Below are positions 18,514 through 28,506 of a stretch of DNA of 35,736 nucleotides, in pieces (position 1 is the first letter of the stretch; the number at the start of each line of letters is the position of its first letter). The notes below the pieces were generated by a model, which saw nothing but the letters and a program-made list of their open reading frames with translations, did not search any database and was not told the origin of the DNA. The DNA is from Spirochaetota bacterium. GTDB lineage: Bacteria > Spirochaetota > UBA4802 > JAFGDQ01. The position numbers and the translations under genes are program-made. The DNA is taken from NCBI GenBank assembly GCA_034190085.1, contig JAXHTS010000004.1:1-35736 (forward strand), in the 5' to 3' direction.

Positions 18514-21500
18514 TTAATTTGATAATAATTCGCCCAAGGCTTTAAAAGGATTTGATATATTCAATATATCATAATTATTAGAGCGCTCATTTTGCTGTTT
18601 GCCGGACAATATAGCAAAATCCTTCAGCAATTCTGCCAGGTCTCTCCATAGTGGTGAATCATATCGTGCAACGAGGTCTGTCCCAATAAATGCTGAGAGT
18701 TCGCTAAATACCTGTGATGAGGGATAAGGGGAATGAAGCGCTTTCAAAAAGTATTCCAGGAAGCCGTCATCATTCATCATAGCATTGCAAAGGGTGAATA
18801 GATTTGAATAGTGACCCTGAAAAACTTCCAGCAATTCAGGTAATTCCTTTGTAAGGATATCCATCAATTCTCCAGGATATTCCCAATCTCCCTTGCTGTT
18901 ATTGTATATAGTAAATACTGATCCCATTGTATGGCAAAGACCCCTTATTTCCTCATGAGTAATGTCTACACCCCTAAAAATCTTATCGATTAATCCTATT
19001 ATCTCTTCGGTTATGTTATAACTGCCAGTCGAAATTCCATTATCGCTTAGCATCTCAACAGGTGCCTCCATAATTTTATTAAAGGTATCCCAATCTTCAG
19101 GATTCGGACGATTATCAGGAAATACTGCGATTCCCTTTCCACTTGAGTCTGAACCTACCAGTTCCTCTATAAAGGTAGCTAATCTTAAATCCTCTTGACG
19201 CAATTCGTTATCATCAACATAGAACATCCAATCTGGATAACCTATATTCATATAACCTTTGGCAAGGGCTTCCCCCTTTGTGGTCTTGATTGTTGAAAAG
19301 ACCTGTTCAAGCCCGTAGAAAACCTTCCTCCTCGCACCCCAGTTAGCAAAGTTGTTATCAAAGTTATCATCATATATCGATCCCTCAGGATCGTCAAATT
19401 CAGGATCTCCAAGCTTCATAATCACTGCCAGAAGGGATGTTATCAATCTGGTTTTGGATAGTAGAGGTATTATGCCGTCACATTTCTTATAGTCACTCTC
19501 TGAAAGTATAGTCAAAAGCGTAGGATTGTCCTTTGGCATATAATAGGTTTCAATATCCGCTTCAGGATCAAGATGAACCGCTGGCTTGAGATAATTGTGC
19601 CCGTCCTCTAATCTTGGTTTCCAACAGTTATAGGGATTATTACCGCTATCCTTCTGATAATAGACCATCGGCTTAGCAAGCAATAGGAGTAGACCATCGG
19701 TTAGTGTTTTGAGAGGATATCTCTCGTTGCGTGATGTATACTCATGCAATCCTCCGACTAAAGCCACAAGAATGGGAAGAATACCGTTCCTTTTTTCCCA
19801 TACTAGTACATTATCCGGATCAGCATTATTCGAGGCCACCACCTCTTGAGTAAAGAATCCAAGATATTCGACAGGCGAAAGGTTGGCGGCAAACACATCA
19901 GGCATCACATTGCCATCACCAATAACCTCATTCATAATGAGGTCCATGTTTGCAACCCCTTCTGCTCCACCAAGGAGAATTGACATACGCGCATCGCCCA
20001 GTTCAGTAGAATTTCCATATCCTCCATTAACAAGCCACTGTCCATTGTTATCATTCTTTTTAGCCTTTGTGACTCCAATAATGCCATTTGCTTCCACCTT
20101 TAAATAAACGGCTGCCCTTCCAACCACATCCATGTCGATCCTCAAGGGTATCACAAAAACGAATTTCTTTTCAAATAAAAGCCACTGAAAATTCTTATAG
20201 ATAGCCTCTACCCATGTGTCACATTCACGGTTGTCCTCCGATTTTATCATCTCATGAACGGTTATACATCCCGCCTCATCAGTATCTACAAGCTTTTTGT
20301 CATCTGAAAGATCTACAACATTGGGGGCATAATGACGAGTTGTACCAGAGAGCCCTTCCGGAAGCTGAATCAGATAATAGTCTGTATTCCACTCATCCTT
20401 ATATTTGCAATTCTCTTCTTCTCCCTTGAAATAATAGGGGCCTTCTCCCTCCCAGCATGCACGGGCAATCCATCCCATTATCCATCTAGCAGTGTTGGAC
20501 TCCTCAATCCCATCCTTACAGTAAGCCTTGAAGGAATTCCAATCAGAAGTTCCTGAACCACCATCTGGAGAACCTGCATCCCCAACCGTCTCGCCGCTCA
20601 TTAATTGTAATGCTGGAAAGTTGGAATCCATAAAGAATTTTTTATCGCTTGTTTCATTCTCATTAAAAGCATCTGTACTTCTGTAAACATAATCTCCGTG
20701 TGGCCCACCAGGTGCAAAATGATCTAAGCATAGATTATATGCTCCTAACACATCGAGTATATAGCCGCTAGTTAAATTAAAAAGACAATCATTGAGTGTA
20801 AGGATTCCACCTGTGGACTCTCCATGACCATGACCATGATTTCCTTCTCCTGTATCTCCGCCATCCAGATATCCGAAATTACTAGCAGTTGTCAGAATAA
20901 AGATGAGTTGATCCAGATAGGAAACATTAGCCGCCATGGAATCAGTTAGTCTATCCCTTCCCTTGCCATCAACGCGTATCATTTTATAAAGCGTATCTTC
21001 AATATTAAGCGACTCCACATCAATATCAGCCCTTTTCAAATTTCTAGCAAGCAGTTCCAGAGGATAAACCCATTGCCCGTCATCGGTAATTATTGAATTA
21101 ATTCTATCCCCCCTGATGAAAAGACTTGATAAAGCTGGAAAGAATTCCTTCACAGTATTCCCAAGCTCTGCATTTATATACACATCCCCATCCTGGTTGT
21201 AATCGTTATTTGATGAGCTATAAATATCTCCACCCTGGGTAAAATAATCCTCCATATTGCATAGGAGATGTTGTAGTATGACATTTAAACCTTTGTCCTC
21301 AACTGTTGAGCCAAGAAAGTTGCCAACTTGACGGAGTAGATTATATATATCATCCCTAACCGAGTTATTCTTCAGCACATTATATAATCCGGTCAGAAGT
21401 GACTCCATTCCCCTTGTTGCATTTCCAAGTCCTGTATCCTTTTCCCCAATTCCCATTATTTTACTGCGATCTGTTATCAGCCTATCTATGCTATCAAGCC

Positions 21501-22146
21501 ACATATTTTCATTTGCCTGTAAGAATAGTTTTCCCATACCGTCGAATGTATGCTTTATAATGGTGTCAATAGACTCTCCTGCGTCCTCTCTTAGATAATT
21601 TGTCACATCTGCAATCATATCCTCAAGTTGATCGCCTTTATATCTGGCCTTAATATATCCAATCACCTTTTTCATTATTGCTACCAGATTATCCGAGAGT
21701 TCCAAATTGCTATCTGAGATGAGATCATAGAAACGAAAAAAATCGTTAGAATAATTGTTTGAGGAATCTTCATATTTTTTTACAGAGGTAAAATAGAGCT
21801 TATCCTGCTCTATTATTCTATCTACAATATTTCTTGAGTACGATATAAGATCAGTGACAGGGTGCCCTGGATTATTCATAAGATCATCAACGAGTGGAAG
21901 AATATCATTAGTCTCCTGAAGATTAGCATTAACCGCCATGGCGAGTAACGAGTTAAAACGACGCTGATCAACAGAGTTGAAGGCACTCCTTAATGCCGGA
22001 TAATTATCCAAAATATTGAATAGCTTAAATTCAGGCTCAGGATCATTCTGTTGAAAATTGCTAATATCGTCATTTGAACATGAAATAGCAAAAATCAGCA
22101 ATACTGTTAATGATGTTATCCTAAATAAACCTGTTAGACTTTTCAT
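18514..22146 (-). CDS. Giant lipoprotein, paralogue 2 (unknown function)
   Basis: 1,210 residues. The ATG at 22146 follows AGGAGG by 8 bases. The signal peptide has a good lipobox: hydrophobic LTVLLIF then AISC (Cys23), followed by SNDD. Asp after the first Ser/Asn residues does not clearly predict inner- or outer-membrane retention. The body is acidic and mostly helical with scattered cysteines that recur in the downstream paralogue (for example WIARACWEGEGPYY and a following NCKYKDEWNTDYYLI region). It has a His-rich NHGHGHGE stretch near residue 430 that could bind metal. I do not recognise the family. It is first in a two-gene minus-strand operon and diverges from the beta-barrel gene across 270 bp. 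Possible roles in surface structure or adhesion are guesses. Confidence 0.82.
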   Translation of the reverse strand: MKSLTGLFRITSLTVLLIFAISCSNDDISNFQQNDPEPEFKLFNILDNYPALRSAFNSVDQRRFNSLLAMAVNANLQETNDILPLVDDLMNNPGHPVTDLISYSRNIVDRIIEQDKLYFTSVKKYEDSSNNYSNDFFRFYDLISDSNLELSDNLVAIMKKVIGYIKARYKGDQLEDMIADVTNYLREDAGESIDTIIKHTFDGMGKLFLQANENMWLDSIDRLITDRSKIMGIGEKDTGLGNATRGMESLLTGLYNVLKNNSVRDDIYNLLRQVGNFLGSTVEDKGLNVILQHLLCNMEDYFTQGGDIYSSSNNDYNQDGDVYINAELGNTVKEFFPALSSLFIRGDRINSIITDDGQWVYPLELLARNLKRADIDVESLNIEDTLYKMIRVDGKGRDRLTDSMAANVSYLDQLIFILTTASNFGYLDGGDTGEGNHGHGHGESTGGILTLNDCLFNLTSGYILDVLGAYNLCLDHFAPGGPHGDYVYRSTDAFNENETSDKKFFMDSNFPALQLMSGETVGDAGSPDGGSGTSDWNSFKAYCKDGIEESNTARWIMGWIARACWEGEGPYYFKGEEENCKYKDEWNTDYYLIQLPEGLSGTTRHYAPNVVDLSDDKKLVDTDEAGCITVHEMIKSEDNRECDTWVEAIYKNFQWLLFEKKFVFVIPLRIDMDVVGRAAVYLKVEANGIIGVTKAKKNDNNGQWLVNGGYGNSTELGDARMSILLGGAEGVANMDLIMNEVIGDGNVMPDVFAANLSPVEYLGFFTQEVVASNNADPDNVLVWEKRNGILPILVALVGGLHEYTSRNERYPLKTLTDGLLLLLAKPMVYYQKDSGNNPYNCWKPRLEDGHNYLKPAVHLDPEADIETYYMPKDNPTLLTILSESDYKKCDGIIPLLSKTRLITSLLAVIMKLGDPEFDDPEGSIYDDNFDNNFANWGARRKVFYGLEQVFSTIKTTKGEALAKGYMNIGYPDWMFYVDDNELRQEDLRLATFIEELVGSDSSGKGIAVFPDNRPNPEDWDTFNKIMEAPVEMLSDNGISTGSYNITEEIIGLIDKIFRGVDITHEEIRGLCHTMGSVFTIYNNSKGDWEYPGELMDILTKELPELLEVFQGHYSNLFTLCNAMMNDDGFLEYFLKALHSPYPSSQVFSELSAFIGTDLVARYDSPLWRDLAELLKDFAILSGKQQNERSNNYDILNISNPFKALGELLSN

Positions 22147-22358
22147 GTTATATGCCTCCTAATTAACAATTGGTTTAATATATTAGTAAATAACATTCAG
22201 TTTCACTCTCCTTAATGTTCTCCCTAACCATTGATTTAATTAAATTGCCAAAATCCTCTATGAGAAAAATACAATGTCAATATACTCAAACCATAAGAAT
22301 ATAATAAAATTGAGGGGGAGAGTCAAAATAAAGTTATATAAACATGAAAGAGTAGTTG

Positions 22359-22386
22359 TTGACATTATTAAGTAAGCGATTATACC
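22359..22386 (+). promoter_or_regulatory. Candidate sigma-70 promoter of the beta-barrel gene
   Basis: A perfect TTGACA (22359-22364), a 16-bp spacer and TATACC (22381-22386, four of six matches). Transcription would start near 22393, about 25 bases before the ATG at 22417. The wider 270-bp gap also holds the divergent start region of the giant lipoprotein operon. Confidence 0.4.
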
Positions 22387-22416
22387 TTACTAATAAAAGG
22401 GATAGTAATATATTGA

Positions 22417-22902
22417 ATGGGATCGTATCATATGATAAAAACAATGACCATAGTAACTGTAATTATAATTATTTATAGTAATCCTCTTAAGGCTGGCGAT
22501 AATAGGATTGGTGTTGGATTCTTGATTGGTAGTTTTAGCGGTTTGACGGGGAAGTTTTTTATAGATGAAGGCAATTCCATTGATGTTGGGATTGGAGACC
22601 CTTCAGATGAAGGGTATTATATATATGGGGATTATCTTTCGCATTTCAGCGAGATCTTTCCTATAAACAGACTCTTAAATTATTTGGGTGTTGGGGTGGG
22701 ATTTCATCATTTTAAGAAGGATCATAAATGGAAGTTGGATGAGGAGGAGAATAGGCTTGAATTGAGAATTCCCTTTGGAATGGAGTATTTAACTCCTAAG
22801 ATACCACTGGGGATTTTTATAGAATTAGTCCCAACACTTCGTTTTATACACGATATTGATTTCAACCTTAGGGGAGGACTGGGTATGCGTTATTACTTTT
22901 AA
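22417..22902 (+). CDS. Small outer-membrane beta-barrel protein
   Basis: 161 residues. A signal peptide (MIKTMTIVTVIIIIYSNPLKA) with likely cleavage after LKA leads into a short protein of alternating hydrophobic strands rich in Gly and aromatics, ending in RYYF; a C-terminal Phe is typical of outer-membrane barrels. The opening IGVGFLIGSFSGLTGKFFI resembles the GxGxxxGxPtGLtgK start of small eight-stranded barrel proteins of unknown role found in many Gram-negatives. The ATG at 22417 is the outermost start; ATG 22432 (MIKTMTIV) gives a cleaner signal peptide. Neither has a strong ribosome site. It stands alone: divergent from the lipoproteins and convergent with the DctP gene at 23061. No enzyme or ligand can be suggested. 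Confidence 0.7.
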   Translation: MGSYHMIKTMTIVTVIIIIYSNPLKAGDNRIGVGFLIGSFSGLTGKFFIDEGNSIDVGIGDPSDEGYYIYGDYLSHFSEIFPINRLLNYLGVGVGFHHFKKDHKWKLDEEENRLELRIPFGMEYLTPKIPLGIFIELVPTLRFIHDIDFNLRGGLGMRYYF

Positions 22903-23060
22903 CATTGGTGTGGATTGTACATTGATAAAAAAAATCTAAATTTGAGAACCTATTGTAATAGCAACCCTATAATCAGTTAATTCAAAATTTTTTTGATATT
23001 TGATCATAGATGTGAAGCTACTAAAATAGGATCTTGTAATATGCATCTATCAAGGTTGAT

Positions 23061-24131
23061 TTATAGGTCCCAATATGATGACAACTGATCCTTGCCCTTC
23101 CTCGCATACTTTGAGCGGTATATCTTTAAATGTTTTACTATTTCGTCCAATAGTTCCTTTGGATACAGCTTGCCTGCCAGGTTATTCCACATCGGTTTCG
23201 TTTTCTTTTTCAAAAACTTGATTTCCTCATGGTTTAGTTTAACCTCTTTAACTCCATAATCTATCATCGCCTTAAGGCATTTCTTGTTATCAACATGAAT
23301 TTTTTTGTTTAATTTCTTTTCAATTAGAGGTATTTCTTTATCAATAGCTCTCTTGTGCTTCTCAGGGAGTTTCTCCCATGCTTTTATTGCTAATACAAAA
23401 GAGGCAGGAGAATATCTAAAGGGATATGTGTTTACGTATTTTGTAATAGTATAGAGTTGAGATCCCATCCACCATAAGGGCGGCGAAATACAAGCGTTAC
23501 ATACACCAGTTCTTATAGAAGGAACGACCTCTGGAACACCAACTGGGATGGGACTCGCACCCAGTGCCTTTATTAACTCTGCCTCAAGCTTCCCAGCATG
23601 TGTTAAAAATCTGCACTTCCGAAAGTCATCAGGGGTTCTCATCTCATATTTCGTTGAATATATCTGGTCAAAATCCTGGTCTCCCCAAAATAACATTTTA
23701 TAACCATTGTTTCTATAAATGTCGGTAAATCGTTTTATTAGCTTCTTCCTAATATATTCAATTTCATCATAATTATAAAACAGGAATGGAAGCTGCAGTA
23801 CAGCCATCTCAGGACAGGCCATTAGAACGCCGCCTACTGATAATATACAACCATGAAGTTGGCCGATCCTCATTTTGGTTATATAATCTTCCTCATCTCC
23901 CATTACCCCACCCCAATACATATCTATAGTGACCTCGCCATTAGTAATTTCTTCAATTATCGTTAGTAAATGATTTTTTAAAAAGTCAGAATAACCAGCA
24001 TCGGGCGCAATTGTTGCCATTTTCCATACATATTTTGCGTTCTTCTTAGCTATAGCTCCTGAAAATCCTATCACTCCAATAGAAAAACCCAATAATACTA
24101 TAAATATAATATATAATCTAATTTTCTTCAT
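23061..24131 (-). CDS. TRAP transporter periplasmic binding protein, DctP family (copy 1)
   Basis: 356 residues; ATG at 24131 with GGAGG 6 bases upstream. A signal peptide (IIFIVLLGFSIGVIGFSGAIA) is followed by KYVWKMATIAPDAG, the first strand of a DctP solute-binding fold. Family hallmarks include YWGGVMGDEEDYITKMRIGQ, LQLPFLF and FRKCRFLTHAG; the Arg in the last motif is at the position of the carboxylate-binding Arg of TRAP binding proteins, so an organic acid ligand is likely. This is the last gene of the minus-strand array, 192 bp after copy 2, and is its closest relative by eye. It lacks the membrane partners DctQ and DctM, which are nowhere in the window. Convergent with the beta-barrel gene. 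Confidence 0.88.
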   Translation of the reverse strand: MKKIRLYIIFIVLLGFSIGVIGFSGAIAKKNAKYVWKMATIAPDAGYSDFLKNHLLTIIEEITNGEVTIDMYWGGVMGDEEDYITKMRIGQLHGCILSVGGVLMACPEMAVLQLPFLFYNYDEIEYIRKKLIKRFTDIYRNNGYKMLFWGDQDFDQIYSTKYEMRTPDDFRKCRFLTHAGKLEAELIKALGASPIPVGVPEVVPSIRTGVCNACISPPLWWMGSQLYTITKYVNTYPFRYSPASFVLAIKAWEKLPEKHKRAIDKEIPLIEKKLNKKIHVDNKKCLKAMIDYGVKEVKLNHEEIKFLKKKTKPMWNNLAGKLYPKELLDEIVKHLKIYRSKYARKGKDQLSSYWDL

Positions 24132-24323
24132 AATTTTCCTCCAATTAATCCCTGCATATTTAGCACGTTCATCAATTCAGTACAATAATATATCACTTAT
24201 ATACTCGTCAGGTTATATTCTTCAAAGTGGAGAATGGAGTACTCTGTGTTACATGTGTTTATAAGTGACATGCTCTCCCAAATTCTCTAATTTAATCAGG
24301 TCATCATTATTCATAAGAGCGAT

Positions 24324-25400
24324 CTATAACTCCCAATATGATAATCCTTGATCTTTGTCCTTCTTGGCATATTTTGAACGGTATATTTTTAAATGATACA
24401 ATATCTCATCCAAGAGTTTTTTGGGATACAGCTTGCCAGCCAGTTTATCCCACATCGGTTTCGTTTTCTTCTTAATATATTCGATCTCCTCATTGTTCAT
24501 TTTGACCTCTTTCACTCCATAATCTATCATCGCCTTAAGACATTTTCTATTGATCTCATGAATTTTTTTATTCAGGTTTTTTTCCAATTGAGGTAATTCC
24601 TTATTAATGGCATTCCTGTGCTTCTTAGGCAATGCATCCCATGATTTTATTGCAACAACTAGTGTAGCTGGTGAATATCTAAATGGATAGGCATTTACAT
24701 ACTTAGTTATTGTATATAGCTGTGATCCCAGCCACCATAGGGCAGGGGATATAGCCGTGTCACATACACCAGCCCGCACAGAAGGCACAACCTCAGGCAC
24801 ACCAACTGGTATTGGACTACCTCCAAGGGCTTTTATTAACTCCTGTTCCAGAAGACCGGCATGTGTTAAAAACCTGCATTTCCTGAATTCTTCAGCAGTT
24901 TTCATCTCATATTTTGTTGAATATATCTGGTCAAAATCCTGATCTCCCCAACCTATTAATTTGTAACCATTTTTCCTGTATATATCATTAAATCTTTTTC
25001 CCAACTTTTTTCTAATATAAGCAATTTCCGCATAATTATTAAAGAGGAATGGAAGTTGCAATACACCCATTTCTGGACAGGCCATAAGAACACCGCCCAC
25101 TGATAATACACAACCATGAAGTTGGCCGATCCTCATTTTGGTAATATAATCCTCCTCATCTCCCATTATCCCTCCCCAATACATATCAACAGTAACCTCG
25201 TTGTTAGTAACCTTTTCGAATTTAGTTACTAATGAATCTCTCAAAAATTCTGAAAGGTAGGCTGCATCTGGCGCGACTGTTGCCATCTTCCATACATATT
25301 TTGCATTCTTCTTTTTCTTTGCCTCAGATAGTCCAATCATCCCACATAAAAGACACAATAGTATACAAATTGAAACATAAAATTTATTACTTCTTCTCAT
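24324..25400 (-). CDS. TRAP transporter periplasmic binding protein, DctP family (copy 2)
   Basis: 358 residues from the ATG at 25400, which has GGAGG 7 bases upstream; a longer frame from 25448 adds 16 unlikely residues before the signal peptide. The signal peptide (YVSICILLCLLCGMIGLSEA) precedes KYVWKMATVAPDAAYLSEF. It keeps the YWGGIMGDEEDYITKMRIGQ and FRKCRFLTHAG motifs, including the presumed carboxylate-binding Arg. It follows GRE1 across a 329-bp spacer with a strong hairpin. Sequence and order suggest that copies 1 and 2 are a local tandem duplication. Ligand unknown; an aromatic or aliphatic acid related to the GRE substrate or product is a context-based guess. Confidence 0.88.
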   Translation of the reverse strand: MRRSNKFYVSICILLCLLCGMIGLSEAKKKKNAKYVWKMATVAPDAAYLSEFLRDSLVTKFEKVTNNEVTVDMYWGGIMGDEEDYITKMRIGQLHGCVLSVGGVLMACPEMGVLQLPFLFNNYAEIAYIRKKLGKRFNDIYRKNGYKLIGWGDQDFDQIYSTKYEMKTAEEFRKCRFLTHAGLLEQELIKALGGSPIPVGVPEVVPSVRAGVCDTAISPALWWLGSQLYTITKYVNAYPFRYSPATLVVAIKSWDALPKKHRNAINKELPQLEKNLNKKIHEINRKCLKAMIDYGVKEVKMNNEEIEYIKKKTKPMWDKLAGKLYPKKLLDEILYHLKIYRSKYAKKDKDQGLSYWEL

Positions 25401-25729
25401 AAATATTCCTCCAAATATAATAAACTTGGAAATCCTTGATAAAACCAATTGGGGAGAAATAAATATTCACTATGCTTAATACAATAATCAATAATAATTA
25501 TACTTCATATTAAACTAAGTTCGTTATTTACTCATGTAGTTATATATAAAATTTTTCATCCTAAATATATAAAATCCCCATTAGCCTTCATGATGGATGG
25601 TAAATTCCTATTTTGATTTCCTCTTCTCTCATAGCTTATAATTGTTCCTCCTTGTCTCCTCTCATAGAGGTGAGAGGAGACAAAAAGTTAAAAATAGTCA
25701 ATTAAATAAATTGGGGAAAAATTGTTAAA
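25401..25729. other. 329-bp spacer between GRE1 and DctP copy 2
   Basis: AT-rich, no coding frame. It contains the strong hairpin at 25652-25683 close to the GRE1 stop. Nothing else recognisable. Confidence 0.5.
25652..25683 (-). repeat. Strong hairpin in the GRE1-DctP2 spacer
   Basis: Perfect 13-bp arms (25652-25664 and 25671-25683; core GTCTCCTCTCA / TGAGAGGAGAC) around a 6-base loop. It starts about 46 bp after the GRE1 stop in transcription order. No T-run follows in the direction of transcription, so a role in mRNA processing, stability or partial termination is more likely than full termination. Comparable hairpins sit in the other two GRE-DctP spacers. Confidence 0.65.
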
Positions 25730-28216
25730 CTACATTTCCTGAACATTACGCGCTATTATCGCATCCTGTGTTATCTTATTCATCTCCACAAAATGTGCGC
25801 TATATCCAGCAATTCTTACCAGCAACTCGCTATACTTCTCTGGATCCTTTTGGGCAGCATATAGCGTCTCATTATCAACCATGTTAAACTGAACATGACC
25901 AATACCCAGTTCATGCCAGGTCTTCATATAATCCCGCCATAATCTGAAGCCCTTCTCCCCCTGCAACTGAGCTGGCGACAGCCTTTGATTTAAGAGCGTT
26001 GCCCTGCATGAACCAATATGATCCAGCTTACCTACAGATTTTAGCACTGCAGTTGGCCCCTTTTTATCTAGACCAGCGCCTGGAGAACATCCTCCATCAT
26101 ATATTGGATCTCCCATTCTTCGTCCGTTTGGCAGCGCACTAATCATTGAGGCCGCAGCTATATGAGTATTTACACTCTCAGGTAGGGTAGGCCATGGTGA
26201 ACCATTGATATCACGCGCTGACCATGACATCTTGCCAAGATCATCATACATTTTCACCCATACCTGGTCTACATAATCATCATCATTTCCCCATTTAGGA
26301 GCTTTTACAAAGTCCATTCTCATATTTTCATAACCCACCCAATTTGCATCCAGCGCTGTTACTAATTCAGCCATTGTATACTTTTTCTCATCATACACGA
26401 GCTTCTTTACTGCAGCCAGGCAATCACCGGTGTCACCAAAAGCAAAAAGTGTAAACCATAAACTACTCCTTTCCTTGCATCTAGCGCTATTATCACCGGA
26501 CTCTATACATCGCTCATATAGAGATGAGGTCATGGGTTTAGGAAATAATTTAGCCTCTGTCTCCCTGTTTTTATGCTCCATTGTTGTGGCAGTCTTAAAA
26601 CCGAACTTCATCTGCTCATACCAGGCATTATAGAAATCATCAAAGGTCTCAAAAGTGGCTGGATTACCTGTCTTGATGCCAGTCTGCATCCCAGTCATGG
26701 GATCTAGTCCATCATGGAGAGCCAGAACTATGCCCATGGATCCACCACCGATTGCAGCTGATGGGTATCTTAAGGCTGGGGCTCCCATTTTCGTATCAGG
26801 AGCTGGTGCCATGCAAGCCTGATGAACCCAACGCCTTGCCTCCTTCAACGGATGGCCGAACCACTGCATAATATTTGGAATCAATACATCATCATTCCTT
26901 AAGGACGGATAACCCAGACCATGACGGATACAATCAAATACCCTTTTAAGCGTTTCTGTTCGGGCCTGAGAGTGATATCGAAAACTAAAGGTGGGATCGC
27001 TCACCCTGCTTATCATGGCTGCATCAAGATAACAGTCAGTTAAATCGTTGCATGCATCATGTCCTTTCTCATCAACTCCTCCAATAGTCCATACATAGGG
27101 GCCCGGACTTCCTTGTAGAACTTCACGACCAGCCCTGAGCCATGATTTTCCAATAGAATAAGCAGTAATCATCCACTCAGAGCAATAATCTATTACATCT
27201 TCCCTTGATAGGTTTTTTTCCTCAAGAACATCCTTTTTGTAGAATTCCCAATGCCAGAAATCTTGTCTCCATGGCCATGCAGCATTATGCCACTCTAATC
27301 TGTAGGCTATCTGCACAAAGTGATCAAATTGGATTGCCTCCCATATATGCTCTGGTGGTTGTGCGGGTACCTTGTCGCATGTTTCGCTTATCTGTAGAAG
27401 TTCCTGTCTTCTATCAGGATCAGTCTCAAAATTATCTGCGATTACTTTAGCCAATTGACTAAATCTCCTTGCATATCTGATCGTAGCCTCCAGACATATC
27501 TTCATAGCTCTCCAGTTACTCATCTTCTCCATATATGAAGTCTGTTCCTCTGCGGTGCTAGCCTCACGAACTGCCTTCTCAGCTTCAGCCATATTTTCAT
27601 CAATGCTTGCTATTATTGAATCAAATCCTTGATACATCCAATCAGGTTGCGGTGTGACATAATCAAATCCCATCATATCTCTTCCAGGTTGAACAAAACT
27701 CGGTGTCAGCGCGATTACCTTTTCTCTACGATTAAAATATTGCTTACATATATCCTCATAAGTTCTACCCTTCCAGAACTCGACCATCTCTTTAACCTCT
27801 TCCAGATCCTCCTCATCAATAATGTCTGTTCTATCATTATATAAATCATCATTTATCATAGTCGAGGCTGTGGGTATCCAGGTGACGAGATGTGGAGCGC
27901 CGCCGGGATAACCCTGAATCCGTGAATGATCAGTAATAAAAATGGGCATATTATCTAGCACAGAAGCCAGTGCTCTAGCTCTAGTCAGCATAGCTGGTTC
28001 TGAGGGAGGTGCCTCTTTAAATATCTTTGTTTGCCAACGAATATTATCAAGGCATAATTTAATCCCAGGTAGCCATGCTGATCCTTTGGTCGCCTTAGAC
28101 CATACTGCTTTTCTGAGATAATTAATCCTTGGTGATCTTTTTTTCTCCGCCCACCACCAATATTCACGAGCATCATATAATTCTTTTTCACTCTTCTCTT
28201 GTACTTCAGTTGACAT
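25730..28216 (-). CDS. Glycyl radical enzyme, X-succinate synthase-like large subunit (GRE1)
   Basis: 828 residues from the ATG at 28216 (GGAGG 5 bases upstream; MEEDM of the longer frame is excluded). The pyruvate-formate-lyase-like fold ends in the glycyl radical motif VRIAGYSAHFVEM with Gly804, Gln817 and the IIAR tail. The active-site loop is HQACMAPAP with Cys468. CM(A/S)P is typical of fumarate-adding synthases, whereas diol dehydratase- and decarboxylase-type GREs have GCVE-like loops. Cys-to-Gly spacing is 336, identical to benzylsuccinate synthase (493/829), and Arg483 matches its fumarate-binding Arg508 in spacing. Such enzymes add a hydrocarbon or methyl-aromatic to fumarate in anaerobes. 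Its own small subunit upstream is reduced to a relic (28339-28365). No activase is in the window. The substrate cannot be read from sequence; a non-hydrocarbon substrate remains possible. Confidence 0.85.
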   Translation of the reverse strand: MSTEVQEKSEKELYDAREYWWWAEKKRSPRINYLRKAVWSKATKGSAWLPGIKLCLDNIRWQTKIFKEAPPSEPAMLTRARALASVLDNMPIFITDHSRIQGYPGGAPHLVTWIPTASTMINDDLYNDRTDIIDEEDLEEVKEMVEFWKGRTYEDICKQYFNRREKVIALTPSFVQPGRDMMGFDYVTPQPDWMYQGFDSIIASIDENMAEAEKAVREASTAEEQTSYMEKMSNWRAMKICLEATIRYARRFSQLAKVIADNFETDPDRRQELLQISETCDKVPAQPPEHIWEAIQFDHFVQIAYRLEWHNAAWPWRQDFWHWEFYKKDVLEEKNLSREDVIDYCSEWMITAYSIGKSWLRAGREVLQGSPGPYVWTIGGVDEKGHDACNDLTDCYLDAAMISRVSDPTFSFRYHSQARTETLKRVFDCIRHGLGYPSLRNDDVLIPNIMQWFGHPLKEARRWVHQACMAPAPDTKMGAPALRYPSAAIGGGSMGIVLALHDGLDPMTGMQTGIKTGNPATFETFDDFYNAWYEQMKFGFKTATTMEHKNRETEAKLFPKPMTSSLYERCIESGDNSARCKERSSLWFTLFAFGDTGDCLAAVKKLVYDEKKYTMAELVTALDANWVGYENMRMDFVKAPKWGNDDDYVDQVWVKMYDDLGKMSWSARDINGSPWPTLPESVNTHIAAASMISALPNGRRMGDPIYDGGCSPGAGLDKKGPTAVLKSVGKLDHIGSCRATLLNQRLSPAQLQGEKGFRLWRDYMKTWHELGIGHVQFNMVDNETLYAAQKDPEKYSELLVRIAGYSAHFVEMNKITQDAIIARNVQEM

Positions 28217-28338
28217 ATCTTCCTCCATAAATGAATTAATTATATTTTATTATTATGGTAATAAGATTTTCTTATATCATATTAAAACCTTGCTTTTCTT
28301 TATATCTACTATTCATACTAATAGCCAAATTATAATGA

Positions 28339-28365
28339 TTACGGCCATGCGCCATATCTTGGCAT
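28339..28365 (-). pseudogene. Relic of a four-cysteine small-subunit gene upstream of GRE1
   Basis: A perfect AAGGAGG with normal spacing precedes an ATG at 28365 that encodes only MPRYGAWP before a stop. The intact small subunits begin MPRCGDCTNF and MARCGDCRNF. The first three codons (ATG CCA AGA) equal those of the 29761-29994 gene; the two first cysteines are Tyr and Trp here, and the frame then stops repeatedly. The position directly before a GRE is the same as for the intact copy before GRE2. Best read as a decayed small subunit. A short leader peptide is an alternative. The rest of the 290-bp gap (28217-28506) shows nothing else. Confidence 0.45.
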
Positions 28366-28506
28366 CTCTATCACCTCCTTCTATGTTTATAAAAAATTTA
28401 CATCCATGATTATTGATATTTTTAATAATTATTATATTTGTTTAAAATATGCAAAAAACCTTGTTATTACATGCAGATAAATAAAGAAATACCATTATCC
28501 GTAATC

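Noticed and set aside
24193-24268. Inverted repeat TCACTTATA/TATAAGTGA between DctP copies 2 and 1
   Set aside because: Nine AT-rich base pairs with a 58-base loop are likely by chance and would not form a stable structure.
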